Shown here one piece after another: positions 1-5,049 of a stretch of 6,438 nt of DNA. Each line of letters opens with the position of its first letter. The first letter of the stretch is position 1. The position numbers and the translations under genes are program-made. Below the pieces are notes generated by a model that saw only the letters and a program-made list of their open reading frames with translations, did no database searches and was not told where the DNA came from. Origin of the DNA: an archaeon (GTDB lineage Archaea; Altiarchaeota; Altiarchaeia; IMC4; QMZM01); contig JAOZNG010000040.1 in NCBI GenBank assembly GCA_029933895.1, positions 3,016-9,453 of the forward strand. Reading direction: 5' to 3'.

Positions 1-72
1 CAGCAACAACCTCTTCAACAGCAACAACCTCTTCAACAGCAACAACCTCTTCAACAGCAACAACCTCTTCAA
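1..72 (+). repeat. Four perfect tandem copies of an 18-bp unit
   Basis: The unit CAGCAACAACCTCTTCAA occurs four times without a mismatch and touches the left edge, so the true copy number is unknown. In the frame of the downstream gene it encodes Ala-Thr-Thr-Ser-Ser-Thr, a typical flexible, O-glycosylatable linker. The length is a multiple of three, so copies can be gained or lost without breaking the frame. Its A/C-rich coding strand contrasts with the G/T-rich strand of the rest of the gene. On the - strand the same repeat would read as a Val-Glu-Glu-Val-Val-Ala repeat. Confidence 0.97.
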
Positions 73-827
73 CTATGGATTTACAGGTCTTCAATGAGTC
101 GTTTGCTGTCTGCTCTGGTATAACAAAACCTGAGAGGGAGAGCTGGTGTTACCTGTCCATAGCATCCAGGGCTCCTCTGGAGGCCTGTTCTTTCATAGAA
201 AACATGGAATACATGAGGTATTGTGTGGCCTTGAATTCAGGTGTTGAGGCCTGCCATAATCTCCCCAGCCTGTTTCTTAGAGGTGAATGTGTTTTGAGGT
301 ATTCCCTGGCCTCAGGTGATGAAGTCCTCTGCTCTGATATAGCGTTGAGTGATGTTTCAGAGTGGTGTCTGGTCTGGAATGCCCTGGGGTCAGGTGATGG
401 GAGTCTGTGCAGTGGTCTGGGGAACAGGGACAGGGTGCGTTTCTGTCAGGCAGTGGTGGATTCAGATGTCTCCATGTGCCTGGAGTCGAAGGATTGGGGG
501 ATGCAGGGTTTTTGTCTGGCTGCTGTGGGCTTAGAGGAGCGTGATTCTTCTGTATGTGGTCTAGCTGGTATGAGGAGTTCAAGGGATAGGTGTCTGGTTT
601 TGTTATCTCATTGGTTGGGTGATGCTTCACTCTGTGAGGGGATAGAGGATAGGGATTACATGAAGATATGTAATGCCTTATCGGGTGTTGACTTAGGGGG
701 TTGTGGTGTTGTTTCAAGACCTTCATGGGTTGATTTATGCAAGATTGCCGTCGCTTATTCCATGGTGGAGAACGATGCAGGAGCTGAGCCCTGGATCTGG
801 TTTATGCTTGAGTCGATGGTGGGATGA
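1..827 (+). CDS. Secreted-type cysteine-repeat protein with Thr/Ser linker, 5'-partial
   Basis: The reading frame is open from the window edge (first full codon at 3). It reads as a linker of four ATTSST hexapeptides, so the ATG at 75 is probably internal; no Shine-Dalgarno precedes it. Counting from that Met, all 18 cysteines (13/25, 38/50, 60/72, 86/98, 112/124, 135/147, 161/173, 187/199, 210/222) form nine C-x11-C pairs. The modules typically read D-x-S-x-C, a loop with Arg/Asp, a second Cys, then a hydrophobic helix. Linkers between pairs are 13, 10, 14, 14, 11, 14, 14 and 11 steps long. Similar C-rich modules occur in predicted exported proteins of uncultured archaea (family recollection, not a search). 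I infer an extracellular stack of disulfide-linked helical hairpins on a glycosylated stalk. The function is unknown. The N-terminus, including any signal peptide, lies outside the window. leuD follows after one base. Confidence 0.8.
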   Translation, partial: ATTSSTATTSSTATTSSTATTSSTMDLQVFNESFAVCSGITKPERESWCYLSIASRAPLEACSFIENMEYMRYCVALNSGVEACHNLPSLFLRGECVLRYSLASGDEVLCSDIALSDVSEWCLVWNALGSGDGSLCSGLGNRDRVRFCQAVVDSDVSMCLESKDWGMQGFCLAAVGLEERDSSVCGLAGMRSSRDRCLVLLSHWLGDASLCEGIEDRDYMKICNALSGVDLGGCGVVSRPSWVDLCKIAVAYSMVENDAGAEPWIWFMLESMVG

Positions 828-831
828 AATG
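818..831 (+). promoter_or_regulatory. Ribosome binding site and start codon of leuD
   Basis: GGTG at 818-821 lies 7 bases before the ATG at 829 and matches the core of the archaeal anti-Shine-Dalgarno complement. The frame is open back to 703, but the extra 42 residues are a shadow of the cysteine-repeat gene and have no homology to LeuD. The conserved N-terminal strand (GRVWFFGDDVDTDQ) begins 7 residues after the Met at 829. The site lies inside the upstream gene's last codons, which fits translational coupling. Confidence 0.6.
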
Positions 832-1320
832 TTTGATAGGGTTGAGGGCAGGGTTTGGTTTTTTGGGGATGATGTGGACACGGACCAGATTATTCCGGCA
901 GAGTATCTGGTTACCGGCGATATGAAGGTGCTGGCTGAGCATGTCTTTGAGAGGGTTCGCCCTGGTTTTTCCTCTGATGTTAGGAAGGGTGATGTTATTG
1001 TGGCTGGTGAGAACTTCGGATGCGGCAGCAGCAGAGAGCATGCTCCGAGGGCTTTGATTGGCGCGGGGGTATCATGCGTTATCGCTAAATCCTTCGCCCG
1101 CATCTTCTATCGTAACTCGATAAACATCGGCTTGCCTGTTGTTGAATGCGACGTGCAGGCTAGCGACGGGGACAGGATAGAGGTGGATTTCAGGAACGGG
1201 AGAGTCAGGAACCTCTCCACAGGAGTGGAATATGAATTTCCTTCCATGCCTTCTTTTTTAATGAAGCTTGTGGATTCCGGCGGCCTGGTCTCTTACGTCA
1301 AGAAACAGCTGAGGGGGTGA
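829..1320 (+). CDS. leuD: 3-isopropylmalate dehydratase small subunit (LeuD / archaeal HacB family)
   Basis: This is the small (swivel-domain) subunit of the two-subunit aconitase-superfamily hydro-lyases. With a LeuC-type [4Fe-4S] large subunit it isomerises 2-isopropylmalate to 3-isopropylmalate in leucine synthesis; archaeal relatives act on homoaconitate or citraconate/methylmalate. The product has 163 residues, normal for the archaeal type. Visible motifs are GDDVDTDQIIPAEYL (13-27), the binding loop FGCGSSREHAPRAL (63-76) and AKSFARIFYRNSINIGLP (86-103). The substrate-selecting loop after the first motif reads YLVT. In methanogens Arg at the third position (YLRT) goes with homoaconitase and Val (YLVY) with isopropylmalate isomerase, so Val here favours LeuD, although Thr at the last position is mixed. 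No large subunit or other leucine gene is in the window. The gene sits one base after the cysteine-repeat gene and abuts the thioredoxin-like gene. The family is certain; the exact substrate is inferred. Confidence 0.93.
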   Translation: MFDRVEGRVWFFGDDVDTDQIIPAEYLVTGDMKVLAEHVFERVRPGFSSDVRKGDVIVAGENFGCGSSREHAPRALIGAGVSCVIAKSFARIFYRNSINIGLPVVECDVQASDGDRIEVDFRNGRVRNLSTGVEYEFPSMPSFLMKLVDSGGLVSYVKKQLRG

Positions 1321-1647
1321 GTGAACCGAGATGCTATGAGGATTCTGGTTTTTGTTTCATCCAGGTGCCCGCATTGCCCGAAGGCGATACGTAGTGTTAA
1401 GGAGGTTGCTCCGGATTATGTGAGCTATGGTGTTTCTTTCGAGAAGATCAGGGTGAAAAGCAGGAGAGGTAAGCTTCTCTCTTCACGTTATGGTGTCCAG
1501 TCTCTCCCCACCGTGTTGTTTCTGGATGATGAGGGTGTTGAATTAGATAGGTCTGTTGGAGCTCCTAGAGTGTCTCGTTTGAGGGATAAGATCGAGAAAT
1601 CGCTGGGAATCAAGAAATCCTTCATGGACAGGGTCCTTGGCAGATGA
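1321..1647 (+). CDS. Small thioredoxin-like protein with CPHC active site
   Basis: This 108-residue protein has a thioredoxin/glutaredoxin-like fold. It has a first strand (RILVFVS, 7-13), the redox motif C16-P-H-C19, a helix, a second strand (EKIRVKS), and the cis-proline loop S-L-P63-T followed by strand VLFLDD and a C-terminal helix (SRLRDKIEKSLG). CPHC is the dithiol sequence of DsbA and is more oxidising than the CGPC of thioredoxin, but small archaeal redoxins also carry it. There is no signal peptide or membrane segment, so it should be cytosolic. GTG at 1321 is used as the start because GAGGGGG (1311-1317) precedes it closely and it directly follows the leuD stop. ATG at 1336, at the start of the first strand, is a credible alternative. 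Its role is unknown; candidates are disulfide reduction or oxidation for a partner, possibly the cysteine-repeat protein of the same operon. Confidence 0.85.
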   Translation: MNRDAMRILVFVSSRCPHCPKAIRSVKEVAPDYVSYGVSFEKIRVKSRRGKLLSSRYGVQSLPTVLFLDDEGVELDRSVGAPRVSRLRDKIEKSLGIKKSFMDRVLGR

Positions 1648-1651
1648 ATCC

Positions 1652-2203
1652 ATGGGCTTGTTTTCCCCTGAAAGAAAAGCTCAGGAGGAGTTATCTGATT
1701 TCAGAAGTGTTGAGATCAGTGAGGAGGTGGTTGGCGGCGACTTTAACCTGGAGGTTGATGTGGATGATGAGGCTGTTATGTCGTCGGTGGATGTGCATAA
1801 TTTCAGTGTGGGGGACGCAGGTGACTTCTATTTCGACATAGATGATGGTGGCCGTATCTCTGGCATAGACCTAGGTGATCTGGTCTTCGGCAGGGACTTC
1901 GACTTGGACGTGGACTTGGATTCTGGTTCCAGGGTGGATGGTGGAGTGGATGTGGATGATATTGGTGTGGGAGGCGATGGTGTTTTGTCTCTGCGTGTTG
2001 ATAATTCAAGTGGGTTATCCGCTGATATTGATGGAGTTACTGTTGGGGATGAGTTGGATGTGGAATTAGATTCTGATAATGGGGGATGGTTGGATTTTAT
2101 ATTGAATCATTTATCATCTGGGAGTGATCTTGTTTTGTCGGCGGAGGCTGATGATGGGTCTTCTACTGGGGGGAGTTCAAGAGAAGGCCATCAAGGTGCT
2201 TAA
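1652..2203 (+). CDS. Asp-rich acidic protein of unknown function, 3' end replaced by transposon sequence
   Basis: I do not recognise this family. The 183-residue reading has about 34 Asp and 12 Glu against about 7 Arg and 1 Lys, no Cys, and long runs where Asp alternates with Val, Leu, Ile or Phe (such as GRDFDLDVDLDSGSRVD). This suggests acidic beta-strands or a Ca2+-binding or disordered surface rather than a helical protein. The ATG at 1652 lies 4 bases after the preceding stop; a TTG at 1637, overlapping the redoxin gene, would add 5 residues. Neither start has a good Shine-Dalgarno. Codon use is G/T-rich like the three genes before it until about 2174, where it changes sharply. The last 7-9 residues (ending REGHQGA) are transposase DNA read in the wrong frame, so the native C-terminus is lost. 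It may be a pseudogene or a truncated but expressed protein. No signal peptide or membrane segment is visible. Confidence 0.6.
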   Translation: MGLFSPERKAQEELSDFRSVEISEEVVGGDFNLEVDVDDEAVMSSVDVHNFSVGDAGDFYFDIDDGGRISGIDLGDLVFGRDFDLDVDLDSGSRVDGGVDVDDIGVGGDGVLSLRVDNSSGLSADIDGVTVGDELDVELDSDNGGWLDFILNHLSSGSDLVLSAEADDGSSTGGSSREGHQGA

Positions 2204-2513
2204 GTCGTTCATCTACCTGAGATCATTCTATGGATACACAGAGGAAACCATCAGAGGACATGTGTTCATCTGCTACCTGGCACACCTCATCAGATCAATC
2301 ATGAATCATTACCCCAAAAATGCAAAGCTTGAGATGAGTGTAGAAGAGGCATTGGAGCAGTTAAACAGGATTAAAGTCGTAAGCGTCTCCTTCTCCAAGG
2401 ACAAAACAGAAGTGATAAAAGAGATGTCCCTCGCATCTGGAAAGCAGATGCAGATCATAAACGCATTCAACCTAAAGAACGAGCTTTTAGCATCCAAAAG
2501 CCCAAGTCCTTAA
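2174..2513 (+). pseudogene. C-terminal remnant of a DDE transposase (IS4/IS1634-like)
   Basis: About 110 residues match the end of IS4-superfamily DDE transposases, which are usually over 400-500 residues long. The fragment opens with E-K-A-I-K-V-L-K, where the Glu codon at 2181-2183 and the Lys codon at 2202-2204 have the E-x6-K spacing of the YREK signature; the Tyr and Arg half is missing. It then reads SFIYLRSFYGYTEETIRGH, VFICYLAHL and a Ser-x-Glu-Glu-Ala-Leu-x-x-Leu helix with NRIKVVSVS, the usual tail of this group, to a stop at 2511-2513. The frame stays open upstream to a GTG at 2124, but those residues (FCRRRLMMG and so on) are a shadow of the acidic gene. The catalytic DD portion and N-terminus are absent, so it cannot be active. 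The superfamily is clear; assignment to IS1634 within it is from memory of the motifs. Confidence 0.75.
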
Positions 2514-2721
2514 ATAGTGTCCAAGATCCGTTCAAACGAGGGTTTCCCAAACCCCTGCGTAAACGCATAAAGGAAAGAAGAAAACAGGAAGCATTCACAC
2601 GAGCCTGCGGCTACAACCTCAAAAACCATGCTATCTGAAATATCTCGAGGACATCCTCACCACGGAGGTAGGGACTGCGTGGATTATGTCCCAAAGCCAT
2701 GATAAGGGCACTCTCTTGTGT
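2514..2721. other. Convergent intergenic region with no intact gene, possible coding relics
   Basis: This 208-base stretch lies between the transposase remnant and the end of the - strand envelope gene. No complete gene is evident. On the + strand a frame through 2510-2638 reads LRKRIKERRKQEAFTRACG and then YNLKNHAI before a stop at 2636. A shift of frame at about 2630 would continue as YLKYLEDILTTEVGTAWIM. This basic-helix pattern could be a second decayed transposase end, but I cannot identify it. On the - strand two short readings (2510-2629 and about 2611-2698) are equally open. No T-rich terminator is visible for either converging transcript. Confidence 0.4.
2540..2567. repeat. Two back-to-back perfect inverted repeats
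   Basis: GGGTTT-CCC-AAACCC (2540-2554) is followed after one base by TGCG-TAAA-CGCA (2556-2567, extendable to TGCGT/ACGCA with a 2-base centre). Both arms are perfect. They lie just beyond the transposase stop in the convergent intergenic region. They could be a transposon end, a bidirectional RNA hairpin or a protein site. No T-tract follows on either strand, so a classical intrinsic terminator is not supported. Confidence 0.6.
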
Positions 2722-5013
2722 CTACCGCCGACGTCTGATCCTTCTAAGCCTCTTCATTCTTTTCCTGGCTTCCTTTTTTTCATGGAATCTATAGCCCAGA
2801 AAGCTTATCAGGGCTAGAAACACTCCCCCCATAAACCAGGGAATCAACCCTATGAAATCAATACCACCCCACATCGTGATCTCCTTCACAATCTCTTTTT
2901 TCTCATAGTTTCTGCTGTTCACTCTGAGGGTGAAATTTCCTTTCCTGTTCAAAGCAGGTAAATCAAGGTTAACTATGCCTTTCTCGTCGGTATAGGTGTC
3001 AACTCTCTTGTTGTCTGGGGTGATTATCTCAATCTTGGTGTTGGTTAATGGCTCACCCCTGCTTTCTGCTTTTATGACGAGGTAGTTGCCCTCCACCTCA
3101 GCATCTAAATCCACTGGATAGGGGGAAACACTGAGGTTTTTTTCATTTCTTGAATAGCCCTCCCTGCTGGCTTCTATAACATACTCTCCTGGTATAGGTG
3201 GAGTGTATTTAAAGAGGCTGCCCTCTTTTATGTAAACCCTGTCTCGGGGACCGTTGATTTTTATCGAAGCATTCAGTGGATTACCCTCCTGGTCGAATAC
3301 AGATACTGTGATGCTTTCCCCCATACTGCTTTTATTGGAACTAAGCTGCAGGCTTAACTGATTAACGGCTGTTACCTTCACTGTTTTGTTTATGTAGTCC
3401 TTCTTACTGAATCCAAGTCTATAGAATCCCTCCCACTCCAGCAGGAGATTGAATGACCCGTTCATGTCTGTTTCGGTGTGAGAGATATTATGGTATGGGC
3501 TGGTTTCATTCAGTGGAGTGCTGTAGTTCTGGAAGTTTTTATACAGGTCTTCAACGGTTGAATTCAGTTTAGATGTGTTAAGCTTCTCTATGGAAACCTC
3601 CGTTCCAGATACTGCTTCATTCATCTGGTTTCTAACAGTGACCCTGTGTTCTTCACCTGCCTGGATTTCCCCTGGTACATCTATCCTGAAGATATTAAAG
3701 GCTCTGAAACTGTCTGTTGCTTTACGGTAGGTGGGTTTTTCAACTATAACCCTGTATTCCCCCGGTTCCTCTGGCATGTAGCTTGAGAGTCCGTATCTGT
3801 TGGTGCTGTCTTCCCTGACTGATGTGCCGTTGGGGAGCACTATGGTTACGTCAGCCTTATTTATCTTCTCTCCTTTATCGTTGGAGACCACCATAACCAC
3901 GTTATCCCCTAACTCCACGTTTTTCGGGCTGATGTCCAGTTGCAGTTTACCTTTAGCCAGGACTTCAAACCACATGGATACGGAGTTAATGCATTCCTCA
4001 CAACCCTCTCTTAAAGCGTTTATGCTGTGTATGCCGCTGCCGTTTATGGTTAATGTTGCCTCACCGTTTTCGTCTGTTGTTGTCTGCAACACCAGCCCTT
4101 GAGGTCCGCTGACGGTTAAAACGACGAAAGGCACGCTAACGTTCTCATCATCAAAAATTTTCACCTTAATAGGGTCACCCTCCTTCGGATTCTCTGGCTC
4201 AATGCTTATGTTTATGTAGTGTCCTATGGTGAAGCTGTGCTCGAATCTACAGTATTCCCCGTAGTCGTTGCCCGACTTCTTCTCCAGAATCAATACAAGA
4301 TATTTTCCGTAGGGGTCTGCCTGAAACTCCCTCTGCCTGGATATGGTTAACTTAACAAAACCTTCATTGTCTGTTCTGAAGTCGTCGAAGTCATCGCTTT
4401 TATCCCACTCCTGGTTCTCTCCTAGATTAATAACCCTGACATAGGCGTCCTCCAGTGGTTCAGCCCCATTCTTCAAGTCATTAATATCGCTTTCATTCAA
4501 CCAGTCCTCGACGTAAACGAATATGAGGTCGTTTTTCCCCGGGTCTGGTGGAATAACCCTGGCTTCATCAAACCATTTAATACCATCAATCTCTAGTTCT
4601 GCTGTGTTCACGTTATTGGGTACATCTCCATAGGCCTCAACCTTCACTTCACTGGTTTTGCATTCATATCCCATGAATGTTTCCTTCCATACGCTGAGAA
4701 ACCTGTCTGAGGAGACAACAAGCTCGTAGTCTTCCAGTTCATTTGTGTTTATGTATCTAGCCCTGTCATATACTATGATGTCATTAATGTATATCCTGAG
4801 GTAGACTTTGACACTGTCGCCATCCCTGTCAGGGTTCTTCAGGGTGGTATGCACGTTGAACTCCTCCCCTGGCTTTATGGTAAGGGATGATACGCTATTG
4901 TTAGCGTCCTTGGATAGTCCCACGATAATTCCCTCAATATCCACCTGCTCTGCATGGACAGTGTTCAATAAAATAATCGAATAAAAAACAGCAAGAGCTA
5001 ATTTAGGATTCAT
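2722..5013 (-). CDS. Membrane-anchored multi-Ig-like-domain envelope protein
   Basis: This 763-residue protein is predicted to be exported and held by a C-terminal anchor. Residues 1-21 form a signal peptide (LALAVFYSIILLNTVHA, likely cut before EQ). About seven beta-sandwich modules follow, near 24-145, 150-262, 266-352, 356-440, 441-549, 551-632 and 633-712. Most end in a G-[E/F/N]-Y-x-[V/L] strand typical of Ig-like or carboxypeptidase-regulatory-like repeats (GEYRVIVEKP, GFYRLGFSKK, GEYVIEASRE). Residues 717-740 are a hydrophobic helix, and 741-763 are a cytosolic tail with 14 Arg/Lys. There are roughly 16 N-x-S/T sequons, six of them clustered at 479-520. Cysteines are few (118, 255, 338, 341). 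ATG at 5013 directly precedes the signal peptide; there is no Shine-Dalgarno but a TATA-like box fits a leaderless message. Modules four to seven are paralogous to the gene immediately upstream. Likely roles are adhesion, surface-layer association or scaffold; none can be chosen from sequence. Confidence 0.85.
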   Translation of the reverse strand: MNPKLALAVFYSIILLNTVHAEQVDIEGIIVGLSKDANNSVSSLTIKPGEEFNVHTTLKNPDRDGDSVKVYLRIYINDIIVYDRARYINTNELEDYELVVSSDRFLSVWKETFMGYECKTSEVKVEAYGDVPNNVNTAELEIDGIKWFDEARVIPPDPGKNDLIFVYVEDWLNESDINDLKNGAEPLEDAYVRVINLGENQEWDKSDDFDDFRTDNEGFVKLTISRQREFQADPYGKYLVLILEKKSGNDYGEYCRFEHSFTIGHYINISIEPENPKEGDPIKVKIFDDENVSVPFVVLTVSGPQGLVLQTTTDENGEATLTINGSGIHSINALREGCEECINSVSMWFEVLAKGKLQLDISPKNVELGDNVVMVVSNDKGEKINKADVTIVLPNGTSVREDSTNRYGLSSYMPEEPGEYRVIVEKPTYRKATDSFRAFNIFRIDVPGEIQAGEEHRVTVRNQMNEAVSGTEVSIEKLNTSKLNSTVEDLYKNFQNYSTPLNETSPYHNISHTETDMNGSFNLLLEWEGFYRLGFSKKDYINKTVKVTAVNQLSLQLSSNKSSMGESITVSVFDQEGNPLNASIKINGPRDRVYIKEGSLFKYTPPIPGEYVIEASREGYSRNEKNLSVSPYPVDLDAEVEGNYLVIKAESRGEPLTNTKIEIITPDNKRVDTYTDEKGIVNLDLPALNRKGNFTLRVNSRNYEKKEIVKEITMWGGIDFIGLIPWFMGGVFLALISFLGYRFHEKKEARKRMKRLRRIRRRR

Positions 5014-5032
5014 GTTAACTTATTGATGAGTG

Positions 5033-5040
5033 ATATAAAA
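5033..5040 (-). promoter_or_regulatory. TATA-like box for the 763-aa envelope gene (leaderless)
   Basis: Read on the - strand, TTTTATAT spans -27 to -20 relative to the A of the ATG at 5013. This is the distance from an archaeal TATA box to its start site, so transcription would begin at or beside the start codon. The gap between the two envelope genes is only 36 bases and holds no Shine-Dalgarno-like sequence before the ATG, which supports an internal leaderless promoter. It may add to read-through from the upstream gene. Confidence 0.5.
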
Positions 5041-5049
5041 AAGTTATCC

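Noticed and set aside
1..110. - strand reading of the 18-bp repeat as a Val-Glu-Glu-Val-Val-Ala repeat, as the start of a divergent acidic gene
   Set aside because: The + frame continues without a break into the clearly real cysteine-repeat protein, and a Thr/Ser linker suits it. The - strand reading would have to start from a weak codon inside that gene.
703..828. Longer start for LeuD at 703
   Set aside because: The extra residues are the cysteine-repeat gene read in another frame and have no LeuD character. ATG 829 has GGTG at 7 bases and the expected distance to the first conserved motif.
277..1103. - strand frames opposite the cysteine-repeat and leuD genes
   Set aside because: They are His/Pro/Ser-rich antisense shadows of G/T-rich coding sequence, with no recognisable motifs.
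2124..2173. Transposase start at GTG 2124
   Set aside because: These codons belong to the acidic gene in another frame. Transposase similarity begins only at about 2178.
2540..2567. Intrinsic terminator
   Set aside because: The stems are perfect but short, and no T-tract follows on either strand.
2510..2698. Two short - strand frames (2510-2629 and about 2611-2698) as small genes
   Set aside because: They have 39 and about 29 codons, overlap each other in different frames, have no ribosome binding site, and the + strand is equally open. They are noted only as part of the undecided relic region.
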